Positions 8,633 to 16,350 of a stretch of 64,000 nt of DNA are shown here, one piece after another; position 1 is the first letter of the stretch; each line of letters opens with the position of its first letter. The stretch spans positions 310,001 to 374,000 of the forward strand of contig NZ_JAAATY010000005.1 of the NCBI RefSeq assembly GCF_013280595.1. The letters are read 5' to 3'. Position numbers and translations under genes: made by a program. The notes below the pieces were generated by a model, which had not been told where the DNA came from, ran no database searches, and was given only the letters and a program-made list of their open reading frames with translations. This DNA is from Kibdelosporangium persicum (GTDB lineage: Bacteria > Actinomycetota > Actinomycetes > Mycobacteriales > Pseudonocardiaceae).

Positions 8633-8641
8633 CAGGCCACC

Positions 8642-8971
8642 CTATCCGCGGGCGCGGCCTGGCGTCTGTTCTGCCACACCGTGGCGCAGCGGGGTTCTGT
8701 CGTCGGGCGAGTGCGCGGGCGAGACCGGCGACGTCCTGGGGGTATCCGTGGCGCCCGGGGCGTTGCGCTGGTCGCCGCCTGCGGGTTGTGCTCCGTCGGC
8801 AAGTTCATCCAGACGGGTGATCAGCAGCTGCTCGACCTGGGCCCGGTTGGCGTGCTCACGTTCGTGCTCAAGGACCTGCCGGAGTTCGTCCCCGGACAGC
8901 GATCGGATGCGATGCCGCAGGTCACCCGTGGAAAGCTGGTCGTAGTCGTTGATCGGGAAGTCATCTGCCAT
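8642..8971 (-). CDS. Small actinobacterial protein, DUF8129-like
   Basis: 109 residues. The N-terminal MADDFPINDYDQLSTGDLRH followed by SLSGDELRQVLEHEREHA and VEQLLITRLDELADGAQP is a widespread actinobacterial small domain of predicted helices with unknown function. The last 45 residues (from QPAGGDQRNAPG) are low-complexity and probably disordered. It lies downstream of dapA, separated by palindrome copy 2, and just upstream of the F420-type reductase gene. Confidence 0.75.
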   Translation of the reverse strand: MADDFPINDYDQLSTGDLRHRIRSLSGDELRQVLEHEREHANRAQVEQLLITRLDELADGAQPAGGDQRNAPGATDTPRTSPVSPAHSPDDRTPLRHGVAEQTPGRARG

Positions 8972-9025
8972 GCCGATCGGCTACCCGGATGGACCCGGGC
9001 CTAACTCCCCGTCCGCCCTGGTGAA

Positions 9026-9073
9026 CCTCGTGAGCGTTTATCCGTGTTCTAACCCTGATAAACGCTCACGAGG
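9026..9073. repeat. Palindromic repeat, copy 2, overlapping the end of dapA
   Basis: 48-bp palindrome of the same family, with a paired change: GAGTGTTTA/TAAACACTC becomes GAGCGTTTA/TAAACGCTC, so pairing is kept although the sequence differs. The right arm, read on the minus strand, encodes LVSVYQG and the TAG stop of dapA falls in the loop (9049-9051). It separates dapA from the next minus-strand gene. Confidence 0.9.
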
Positions 9074-9951
9074 GGGGCCAGCGCGGCTGTGAGGCGCTGG
9101 AGGTGGGGCGGTGGCGACTCGACCAACGGGAGGCGCACGGTCGCGTGCGGGATGATCCCGAGTTCGGCCAAGGCGGCCTTCGCCATGATGGCGCCCTGGG
9201 ACGTGTGCATGATGGCGTCCATCAACCGGAGCAGCGACTCCTGGATCGCCTTCGCCGAGCCGAGATCGCTGTCGCGGACGGCCCGGATGAGCTCGGCGTT
9301 GCGGTCGGCGACGACATTGCCGACGACGCTGACCACACCGGTGGCGCCGCACGCGAGGTAGGCCAGGTTCAGTTCGTCGATACCGCAGTAGTAGGCCAGC
9401 GATGTGCGGGCCATCAGGGACATCGCTTCGAACAGGTTGCCCTTGGCGTCCTTGACCGCGCGGATCCGCGGATGCCCGGCGAGTTCGGTCAGCGTGGCGG
9501 CTTCCATGGCCATGCCTGTACGGGCGGGCACGTCGTAGAGCATCACCGGGAGCTCGGTGGCGTCCGCCACTGCCACGCAATGGGCGATCAAGCCTGCCTG
9601 AGTCGGCTTGGAGTAGTACGGGCAGACGAGCAGCAGCGCATCCGCTCCGGCCGCTTCGGCTTCGCGTGCCCGGCGAACGCTGGCGGCGGTGTCGTAGGTG
9701 CCGACACCGACGGTCACCCGGGCCTGGCTCTTCGCCTGAGCCGCCACGGCACGGACCGACTGGACAGTCTCGTCGTCCGTCAGGGTGGGCGACTCACCAG
9801 TCGTCCCGGCCACCACGATCCCGTCGCAGCCTGTGGCCAGGAGGTGGTCCATGAGGTTCGCCAGGCCAGGCTCGCTGATCGTGCCGTCGGGATTCATCGG
9901 GGTCACCATGGCGACGAGGTTGGCGCCGAAGAGCTGCTGTGCGTCGGTCAT
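9049..9951 (-). CDS. dapA: 4-hydroxy-tetrahydrodipicolinate synthase (DapA family)
   Basis: 300 residues. DapA condenses pyruvate with aspartate semialdehyde in lysine and diaminopimelate synthesis. Visible signatures are GTTGESPTLTDDE, LLLVCPYYSKPTQ, MLYDVPARTG (catalytic Tyr in this region) and the Schiff-base Lys in IRAVKDAKGN. The ATG at 9951 fits the usual family N-terminus; the ribosome site is weak. The last seven residues (LVSVYQG) come from an arm of palindrome copy 2, so the natural C-terminus was replaced or extended. It is divergent from a LysR regulator. A DapA-like aldolase acting on another substrate cannot be excluded. Confidence 0.9.
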   Translation of the reverse strand: MTDAQQLFGANLVAMVTPMNPDGTISEPGLANLMDHLLATGCDGIVVAGTTGESPTLTDDETVQSVRAVAAQAKSQARVTVGVGTYDTAASVRRAREAEAAGADALLLVCPYYSKPTQAGLIAHCVAVADATELPVMLYDVPARTGMAMEAATLTELAGHPRIRAVKDAKGNLFEAMSLMARTSLAYYCGIDELNLAYLACGATGVVSVVGNVVADRNAELIRAVRDSDLGSAKAIQESLLRLMDAIMHTSQGAIMAKAALAELGIIPHATVRLPLVESPPPHLQRLTAALAPLVSVYQG

Positions 9952-10023
9952 GGTCCGATCGTGGCGCGTCCGATAGGTGTGGTCCAGCGATGCTTTCTTG
10001 CCGGTATTGCGTAACCTGGCTTT

Positions 10024-10914
10024 ATGATCGATGTCGCTGCCCTGCGGGCGTTGCGGTCGGTGGCCGCCCTCGGCACGCTGGCACGGGCGGCCGAGGAGCT
10101 CGGGTTCACCGCCTCCGCGGTGTCGCAGCAGATCAAGCGGCTGGAACGGCAAGTCGGTGTGCCCGTACTGGCCCCGGCGGGACGCGGGGTCGTGCTCACC
10201 CCGGCCGGACAAGCCATTGTGGACTCGGCGGCCGAGGTGTTCCAGGCGTTGGAGCGGTGTGCCGAAGCGGCCCAGTCGGTCTCGGCGGGCACGCCGCGGG
10301 GTGTCCTGCGCGTGGTCGCCTTCTCGACTGCCATCCGTGGGCTGCTCGCGCCCGTCATTCCGCGACTGGCGGCGCACTGCCCGGATCTGCGCCTGCACAT
10401 CACCGAGCAGGACCCCGACCAGGCCCTGCACAGCGTCGACGCCGCGACGGCCGACCTCGCTCTGGTCCACGACGCCGACGGGCTGCCAGTCCCGTTGCCC
10501 CTGTCCTTGACCCAGCGCCACGTGCACACCGACGTCGGCGACGTCGTGATGAGCCGGACGCACCCGCTGGCGCGCCTCGACCGGCCCCTCACCGGCACTG
10601 ATCTCGCCGGTCACGCGTGGGTGACCAGCCCACCTGGTTCGGTGTGCCACCAATGGTTCCGGCGCCTGTTCGCGGACGCCGCCGAAGAGCCCGACGTGCA
10701 CCACCTGGTCGACGACTTCGCCACCCAGCTGGCGCTGGTCGCCGCGGGCGACGTGCTCGCGTTGATCCCCCGCCTCGCCCGCCCGCCCCTGGGCGATGGG
10801 CTCGTATCCCGGCCGTTGCGCCGCCGGCCGAAGCGAGAGATCAACGCGGCCTGGCGGCGCAGCGCCAACGCCAGCCCGGCGATCCAAGCCGTGCTCACCG
10901 CGCTCGCCGATTAG
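10024..10914 (+). CDS. LysR family transcriptional regulator
   Basis: 296 residues. An N-terminal winged helix-turn-helix (about 1-60; LRSVAALGTLARAAEELGFT then SAVSQQIKRLERQVG) is followed by a periplasmic-binding-protein-like effector domain from about residue 90. It starts 72 bases from the divergent dapA start, the usual position for a LysR protein controlling its neighbour and itself. A link to lysine or diaminopimelate supply is inference. It ends one base before the convergent flavin-reductase-like gene. Confidence 0.9.
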   Translation: MIDVAALRALRSVAALGTLARAAEELGFTASAVSQQIKRLERQVGVPVLAPAGRGVVLTPAGQAIVDSAAEVFQALERCAEAAQSVSAGTPRGVLRVVAFSTAIRGLLAPVIPRLAAHCPDLRLHITEQDPDQALHSVDAATADLALVHDADGLPVPLPLSLTQRHVHTDVGDVVMSRTHPLARLDRPLTGTDLAGHAWVTSPPGSVCHQWFRRLFADAAEEPDVHHLVDDFATQLALVAAGDVLALIPRLARPPLGDGLVSRPLRRRPKREINAAWRRSANASPAIQAVLTALAD

Positions 10915-10915
10915 C

Positions 10916-11437
10916 TCACCGGGCGAAATCCCAGCGAGTGGCGCCGTGCGGTTCGGCGCTGGCCACACCGAAAGCGGTGTGCAACGTCAGGCGGTACAGG
11001 TGCCACGGCGGCGGGCCCGCGCTGGGCGCGCTGTACGGGGCCGTGAAAGCGTCGCCCTCCACCGAGACCGGCCAGCCGCCCGTGCGGTAGACGGCCGCCA
11101 CACGCTCCAGAGTGGACGAGTCGGTGACCCGGTGCGCCTCGCCTTCCAGGACCAGGTCGAGGCCACGCAAGCGCACCGACACACTGCACGCCGGATTGGC
11201 CGCCAGATTGCGCGACCTGCGTGTGCCCGGTCCGCCCTTGAAGTACAGCGCACCGTCCACCCACACCGCACCGACGCCTGCGGTGTGCGGCCGCCCGTCA
11301 GGCCGTACGGTCGCGACGAAGAACGTCAGGTCCGCGGTGGGCGTATCGGCCGTGAGGATGTCAAGCGCACGGCTCCACGGCAGTTCCGCGGTCCCGTACC
11401 GGTCGAGGTTACGTGTCGATGTTGGGGTGTCAGTCAT
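10916..11437 (-). CDS. Pyridoxamine 5'-phosphate oxidase-family flavoprotein
   Basis: 173 residues from the ATG at 11437. The split-barrel pattern FFVATVRPDGRPHTAGVGAV, ALYFKGGPGTRRSRNLAAN and CSVSVRLRGLDLVLEGEAHR is typical of the PNPOx-like superfamily, whose members bind FMN, F420 or heme. True PNPOx substrate residues are not evident, so a general FMN- or F420-dependent reductase is more likely. The reading continues upstream without a stop, but that part has no family signal. Confidence 0.82.
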   Translation of the reverse strand: MTDTPTSTRNLDRYGTAELPWSRALDILTADTPTADLTFFVATVRPDGRPHTAGVGAVWVDGALYFKGGPGTRRSRNLAANPACSVSVRLRGLDLVLEGEAHRVTDSSTLERVAAVYRTGGWPVSVEGDAFTAPYSAPSAGPPPWHLYRLTLHTAFGVASAEPHGATRWDFAR

Positions 11438-11481
11438 GCCTACGCGTCGAACGAGCCGGGCCCACATCGACACCGGCCGAA

Positions 11482-12318
11482 TTAGTTCACGAGCTGAGCT
11501 ATCTCGGTGAGCACCCGGCTGCCCGTGATGGCCATCCGGCCATCGATGTCGGATTCGGGGTGGTAGGCGGTGACAGCCGCGGCGACCACGTCGAACCGTT
11601 CGAAGATGTCGCCGACGATGCCGAGCAGCCGCACGAGGCTCAAACCGCCTTCGGCGCTGTACTGGTTGGCGACGCCTTCGCTCGGGTCGAGGCAGTCGAG
11701 GTCGATGTGCAGGTACACCCGGTTCACCCGGCCGCGAAGACCGTCCAGTTCCGCCCGCAGCCGGGCATCGCTGAAGGTGTTGCCTTCCAGCACATGGATC
11801 GGCGACCGCAACAGGTCCTCGCGCTGACCTGGCTCGTAGTCCCGGACGCTGATCTGCAGGACGTTGCCCGGACTGACCGGCCGCAGGCCGAGGACCCGGT
11901 CCCGCAGGGACGACCAGCCGTCCCCGGTCAGCACCGCGAGCCCCATCGCGTCGAGGGAACCCGAGTGGGACCGCTCGGGGGTGTCGAAGTCCGGGTGCGC
12001 GTCGAACCACACCACGCCCAGGTCGTCGGTGCCGCATCCCGCGGACGTACCAAGGCTGCTGTTGCAGTCCCCGGCGACGACGAGCGGGAACACCCCTTCG
12101 GCGAGCGCGGCCCGGACGTGCTCCTTGAGCCGGCGGGCCAGTTCGAAGACTCGGGCCGCCTCGGGCAACGAGGGGTCGACGGCGGGAACGGTCACCGTCT
12201 GAACCGCCGCGAGCTGGGCTGATGCCGCCTGCACCAGCCGCGCGGGCCCCCGGCCACGGTCAACCCCTTCCCGGCCGTCATGGAAAGGCGACATGATCAC
12301 CCGTAGCGGCTTCACCAA
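11482..12318 (-). CDS. Arginase/agmatinase-fold protein with an altered metal ligand
   Basis: 278 residues of the ureohydrolase superfamily. Manganese-ligand motifs are visible as VVWFDAHPDFDTPE (DAHxD) and YLHIDLDCLDPSEG (DxDxxDP). The first motif, normally GGDHS, reads AGDCNSS, so the His ligand is replaced by Cys. Arginases and agmatinases cleave guanidino groups to urea, but this change means the activity could differ or be lost. It is divergent from a secreted carbohydrate-active gene, with no arginine-pathway gene nearby, so the substrate is open. Confidence 0.85.
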   Translation of the reverse strand: MVKPLRVIMSPFHDGREGVDRGRGPARLVQAASAQLAAVQTVTVPAVDPSLPEAARVFELARRLKEHVRAALAEGVFPLVVAGDCNSSLGTSAGCGTDDLGVVWFDAHPDFDTPERSHSGSLDAMGLAVLTGDGWSSLRDRVLGLRPVSPGNVLQISVRDYEPGQREDLLRSPIHVLEGNTFSDARLRAELDGLRGRVNRVYLHIDLDCLDPSEGVANQYSAEGGLSLVRLLGIVGDIFERFDVVAAAVTAYHPESDIDGRMAITGSRVLTEIAQLVN

Positions 12319-12419
12319 GCCTCCTCTGCCGAGCGGACGGACTGGACGGCGGATACCCCTGTCAGCCGTCGATCACGCCGCCCGGTGAGCTGTTCGGCGT
12401 AACTTTGGCCCAAATCCAA

Positions 12420-12461
12420 CCTACTTTCGTTGACTTTGTGCAAAAGTAGGCCGTACTTTCG
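12420..12461 (+). promoter_or_regulatory. Putative promoter and operator of the PA14/DUF1080 gene
   Basis: TTGACT (12430-12435) and TACTTT (12454-12459), 18 bp apart, resemble -35 and -10 elements. They are interleaved with TACTTTCG at 12422-12429 and 12454-12461 (32 bp, three turns) and the inverted copy AAAGTAGG at 12443-12450. This looks like a repressor-controlled promoter, but it was read by eye only. AAAGGAG before the ATG at 12505 is the ribosome site. Confidence 0.4.
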
Positions 12462-12504
12462 CTGAGCATTAGCGGAGATCCCTGCTCTCCTCAAAGGAGC
12501 AAAG

Positions 12505-15489
12505 ATGCTTCTGGCTGTCCACGAACGATGCCGCCAGTCGCTCGTAGCGGCACTAGTCCTGTTCACCTTCCTGTCCTGTTTTGTCACGGCGCCTGCCCGC
12601 GCCGACATCCCGCCGCAACAGCCGGGCGTGACGTTACGGGTCTACGACCTGCAGACCGGGCTGGACAGACTGTGCACGATCAAGTCCGGTCAGACCCCCA
12701 ACGTCGACAAGCTGATGCCGGTGATCAACTGGACCGGCACCGCCGACTTCGGGATCAGCGACATGTTCGTGTCCGAGGTGACCGGCAACATCAACATCCC
12801 CACCGCGGGCACCTACCAGTTCCGCCTGACCAGCGATGACGGCTCAAGGCTGCGCATCGACGGCCAGGTGGTCATCAACCACGACGGGCTGCACGGGGCG
12901 ACCCCGGTGACCGGCTCGGTCCAGCTCACCGCGGGTTACCACGCGCTGCGGATCGACCACTTCGACAACCTCGCCGACCAGCAGATCACGTTGGAATGGC
13001 AGCCACCGGGCGCGTCGAGCTTCGCCGTGGTGCCGAACTCGGTGCTCAGCACCGACGCCGACGTGGTCCGCGTGACGTCGCCGGGACGCAAGGAGTGCGA
13101 AGGCGCCGCGGACTCACCGGGCGACGGCCTGCCGTTGACCGGCGTGCACCCCGGTTTCACGCTGACCAACCTGCGCCCCAGCGGGTTTCAGCCCCAGGTG
13201 ACCGGAATGGACTGGCTGCCCGACGGCAGGCTGGCGATCGCCACGTGGGGTGGCTCCAACAACGTGCTCGGCGAGGTCTACCTGCTCAGCAACGTCGCGG
13301 GCAACACCGACCCGTCACGCGTGCAGGCGAAGCGCGTCGCGAGCGACTTGAAAGAGCCGATGGGCATCAAGCACGTCGACGGCAAGCTGTACGTCTCCGA
13401 GAAGCATCGCCTCGTCGAGCTGAACGACACCAACGGCGACGAAGTGACCGACAACTACCGGACTGTCGCCACATGGCCGTTCGGTGGCAACTTCCACGAG
13501 TTCGCGTTCGGTCTGCTGTACAAGGGCGGCTACTTCTACGCCAACCTTTCCGTGTCCATCAACTACGGCGGTGCCACGACCGATCCGCAGCCCGCGCCGA
13601 ACCGCGGCACCACGATCAAGGTCAACAAGGCAACGGGCGAGGTGTCGTACATCGCGGGGGGCCTGCGCACGCCGCACGGCATCGGCTGGGGCCCTGAAGG
13701 TGACATCTTCGTCACCGACAACCAGGGCGGCTGGCTGCCCGCGAACAAACTGGTCCGGGTCAAGCAGAACCGGTTCTTCAACCACTACACCAACCCGGCG
13801 GGCCCGTTCGACGCGCAGCCCGTGACGGCGCCGGTACTGTGGTTGCCGCACAACGAGATCGCCAACTCGCCGAGCAACCTCGTCATGCTGCCGCAAGGGC
13901 CCTTCGCCGGGCAGCTCGTGTACGGTGACGTCACCTACGGCGGTCTCCAGCGCGCGTTCCTCGAGAAGGTCAACGGCGAGTACCAGGGTGCTGTTTTCCG
14001 GATGACGCAAGGACTCGAGTCCGGAGTCAGCCGGATCAGCCTCGGCCCGGACGGCGCGATCTACACCGGCGGCATCGACGGTGGCGGCAACTGGGGCCAG
14101 CCCGGCAAACTCGCCTACGGCCTGCAGAAGATCACGCCCAACGGCACGAACACCTTCGACATCCTCTCGATGCGGGCCGTGCAAGGCGGGTTCGAACTTC
14201 AGTACACCCAGCCGTTGTCGGCCGAGACCGTGCAGGACCTCGTGACGAAGTACCAAGTGTCGCAATGGCGTTACGTGCCGACACCCGCGTACGGCGGCCC
14301 GAAGGTCGACGAGCAGACGCTTCGCGTGTCCAGTGCGACGGTCTCCGCCGACCGCAGGAAGGTCACCCTGCAGATCCCCGGCCTGCAGGCCGGACGGGTC
14401 GTCCACGTCCGCTCGCCGCGGCCGTTCGCTTCCGAATCCGGCACGACACTGTGGAGCACGGAAGCGTGGTACACCCTCAACTCCCTGCCGGGCGGGCCGT
14501 CCGCCAGCGTGACCTATGAGGCGGAGCGCGCGGCCCTGAGCGGTGGCGCGGCGGTCAACACCAACCACACGGGCTACGAAGGCACCGGATTCGTCGACGG
14601 GTACTGGAACAAGGGCGCCGCCACGACGTTCGCCGTGAACGTGCCCTCGGCCGGGACCTACAACGTCGGCCTGCGGTTCTCCAACGGGCCGGATCCCAGT
14701 CCCGGCGCGAAGTCCGTGAGCGTCTACGTCAACGGGACCAAGGTCCGGCAGACCCGGCTGGCCAGCACGACCACCTGGGAGAACTGGGCGACACAACCGG
14801 AGGCATTGACCCTCAACGCCGGCGCTAACTCGATCTCGTACCGGTTCGACGACGGCGACGCGGGCAACGTCAACCTCGACAACATCACCGTCACCGCGGC
14901 CACGCGTATCCCCCTGTTCACCGGCAACAAACTCGACGCGTGGGAACTGAAGTCCGGCGGCGCGGCGACGTGGCCGGTCACCGCCGGTTCGATGGAAACC
15001 CTCGGCGGGGACATCCGTACCAAGCAGAAGTTCGGCGACTTCAAGCTGCACGTCGAGTGGTACGAACCCAACTACCCGTCGAACGTGACCGGACAGGCAC
15101 GCGGCAACAGCGGCGTGTATCTCCAGGAGCGCTACGAACTCCAGGTGCTCGACTCGTACGGCGACACCAGTCTCGCCAACGACGAGGCCGGCGCGATCTA
15201 CTCGAAGAAGGCACCGGACGTGAACGCCGCGAGGGCTCCGCTGACCTGGCAGACCTACGACATCACGTTCCGCGCGGCCCGGTTCGACAGCGCCGGGAAC
15301 AAGACCGACAACGCACGGGTGACCGTCGTCTGGAACGGCGTGACCGTCCACAATGACGTGGCGATCGACGGCCCGACCGGCGGAGGCGATCCGGAAAGCG
15401 CCGCCGCGGGCGCGATCCGCCTGCAGGACCACGGCGATCCCGGTGAGAACCCGAGGTTCCGCAACATCTGGATAGAACCGATCAGCTGA
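12505..15489 (+). CDS. Secreted multidomain protein: PA14, beta-propeller, CBM6/35-like, DUF1080
   Basis: 994 residues. A signal peptide (about 1-33, ending TAPARA) is followed by a PA14-like domain (about 45-175; GTYQFRLTSDDGSRLRIDGQ), a glucose/sorbosone-dehydrogenase-like propeller (about 215-540; MDWLPDGRLAIATWGG, GLRTPHGIGWGPEGDIFVTD), a carbohydrate-binding module of the CBM6/35 type (about 665-800; VTYEAERAALSGGAAVN) and a C-terminal 3-keto-disaccharide hydrolase (DUF1080) fold (about 805-994; FGDFKLHVEWYEP, GNSGVYLQERYELQVLDSYG). The combination suggests extracellular oxidative or hydrolytic sugar processing. No tested substrate can be assigned. It converges with a CsbD gene across palindrome copy 3. 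Confidence 0.88.
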   Translation: MLLAVHERCRQSLVAALVLFTFLSCFVTAPARADIPPQQPGVTLRVYDLQTGLDRLCTIKSGQTPNVDKLMPVINWTGTADFGISDMFVSEVTGNINIPTAGTYQFRLTSDDGSRLRIDGQVVINHDGLHGATPVTGSVQLTAGYHALRIDHFDNLADQQITLEWQPPGASSFAVVPNSVLSTDADVVRVTSPGRKECEGAADSPGDGLPLTGVHPGFTLTNLRPSGFQPQVTGMDWLPDGRLAIATWGGSNNVLGEVYLLSNVAGNTDPSRVQAKRVASDLKEPMGIKHVDGKLYVSEKHRLVELNDTNGDEVTDNYRTVATWPFGGNFHEFAFGLLYKGGYFYANLSVSINYGGATTDPQPAPNRGTTIKVNKATGEVSYIAGGLRTPHGIGWGPEGDIFVTDNQGGWLPANKLVRVKQNRFFNHYTNPAGPFDAQPVTAPVLWLPHNEIANSPSNLVMLPQGPFAGQLVYGDVTYGGLQRAFLEKVNGEYQGAVFRMTQGLESGVSRISLGPDGAIYTGGIDGGGNWGQPGKLAYGLQKITPNGTNTFDILSMRAVQGGFELQYTQPLSAETVQDLVTKYQVSQWRYVPTPAYGGPKVDEQTLRVSSATVSADRRKVTLQIPGLQAGRVVHVRSPRPFASESGTTLWSTEAWYTLNSLPGGPSASVTYEAERAALSGGAAVNTNHTGYEGTGFVDGYWNKGAATTFAVNVPSAGTYNVGLRFSNGPDPSPGAKSVSVYVNGTKVRQTRLASTTTWENWATQPEALTLNAGANSISYRFDDGDAGNVNLDNITVTAATRIPLFTGNKLDAWELKSGGAATWPVTAGSMETLGGDIRTKQKFGDFKLHVEWYEPNYPSNVTGQARGNSGVYLQERYELQVLDSYGDTSLANDEAGAIYSKKAPDVNAARAPLTWQTYDITFRAARFDSAGNKTDNARVTVVWNGVTVHNDVAIDGPTGGGDPESAAAGAIRLQDHGDPGENPRFRNIWIEPIS

Positions 15490-15498
15490 CACCCCCTC

Positions 15499-15544
15499 TC
15501 GTGAGTGTTTATCAGGGTTAGAACCCTGATAAACACTCACGAGG
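15499..15544. repeat. Palindromic repeat, copy 3 (most perfect copy)
   Basis: Two perfectly complementary 22-bp arms (15499-15520 and 15523-15544) are separated only by AG. It lies between convergent genes, 9 bases after one stop and 1 base before the other. The perfect stem would form a very stable hairpin in RNA of either strand. Confidence 0.92.
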
Positions 15545-15545
15545 C

Positions 15546-15758
15546 TTACTTGTCGTCCTTCAGGGCCTCTTTGGCGTCGTGTACTGCCGCGGCGCCCTTG
15601 TCGCGCAGGTCGTGACCGGCTTCCTTCATCTCGCCGCCGAGTTTGTCACGCTTGCCTTCGGCTTCCATGTCCTCGTTGTCGGTGGCTTCGCCCAGTCGCT
15701 GCTTGGCCTCACCGCCGACCTGCTGGGCCTTGTCCTTGGCCTTGTCGAAGGTGCTCAT
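15546..15758 (-). CDS. CsbD-family stress protein
   Basis: 70 residues: MSTFDKAKDKAQQVGGEAKQ, then RLGEATDNEDMEAEGKRDKL. This is the CsbD pattern of small, highly charged helical proteins, which are SigB-controlled stress proteins in Bacillus. The ATG at 15758 is preferred over one twelve codons upstream because GAGGAGG lies before it and the family starts here. A second CsbD-like gene lies at 32332 within the stress-signalling region. The molecular function is unknown. Confidence 0.87.
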   Translation of the reverse strand: MSTFDKAKDKAQQVGGEAKQRLGEATDNEDMEAEGKRDKLGGEMKEAGHDLRDKGAAAVHDAKEALKDDK

Positions 15759-15820
15759 GGCGTCGGCCTCCTCGATGGTCTGGCACTGTGCCACCTCTCG
15801 GGTGCCCGCCCCGCCCGGTC

Positions 15821-16249
15821 TTACACGTGCGTCACGAGCAGGGTCACCCCGGCCTCCCCGCCGCAGTCGACGAACACCGGGCCGACGCCGTTGCCCACGG
15901 TCGGCGCGACGTTCGCCTTGGCGAGGAAACCGTTGGGGTCGTTCTTGAGAATCCGGATGTTCACCAGCGCCGGATTGTCCGGGAAGCCGCCGAGCACCGT
16001 CTTCAGGCCGGTTCCCCCGCCGCAGTCGCCGGTGATCGTGACTTCCTGGCCGCGCTCGGTGGTGGGGTTCGGGCTGACCCGGACCGTCGCCCGTGCGCCC
16101 TTCGGCGGCCTGGCTTCCTGCTCGCTCATTTCCTGTGCACTCCCTGACGCGTCACTCGCGCCCGCGGTCCCGATGACGCCTGCGGCGATCAGGCCGGACA
16201 CCGCGACCAGCCCACCGACCACGCGTCCTGTCGTGGTGATCCTCGGCAT
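15821..16249 (-). CDS. Secreted protein with one conserved-type Cys pair
   Basis: 142 residues. A signal peptide (about 1-30; VVGGLVAVSGLIAAGVIGTA) is followed by a single Ig-like beta-rich region with VSPNPTTERGQEVTITGDCG and PVFVDCGGEAGVTLLVTHV. The two cysteines are placed to form one disulphide. AGGGGAA before the ATG at 16249 is a good ribosome site. I do not recognise a named family. It lies immediately downstream of the LuxR-type ATPase regulator gene, but the gap of about 100 bases suggests its own promoter. Confidence 0.8.
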   Translation of the reverse strand: MPRITTTGRVVGGLVAVSGLIAAGVIGTAGASDASGSAQEMSEQEARPPKGARATVRVSPNPTTERGQEVTITGDCGGGTGLKTVLGGFPDNPALVNIRILKNDPNGFLAKANVAPTVGNGVGPVFVDCGGEAGVTLLVTHV

Positions 16250-16350
16250 GGTTTCCCCTTCCTGACTCTGCGACCGTTTCCCAGACAGGCGCTCGCATCG
16301 GCAGGAAGGTTCTGGCGCACGGGAAATGTGACCCAAGCGACACCGGCCGG

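Noticed and set aside
13315-15540. Long minus-strand frame opposite the PA14/DUF1080 gene
   Set aside because: No recognisable domain, Arg/Val/Gly-rich composition typical of antisense frames, and full overlap with a clear secreted protein on the other strand.
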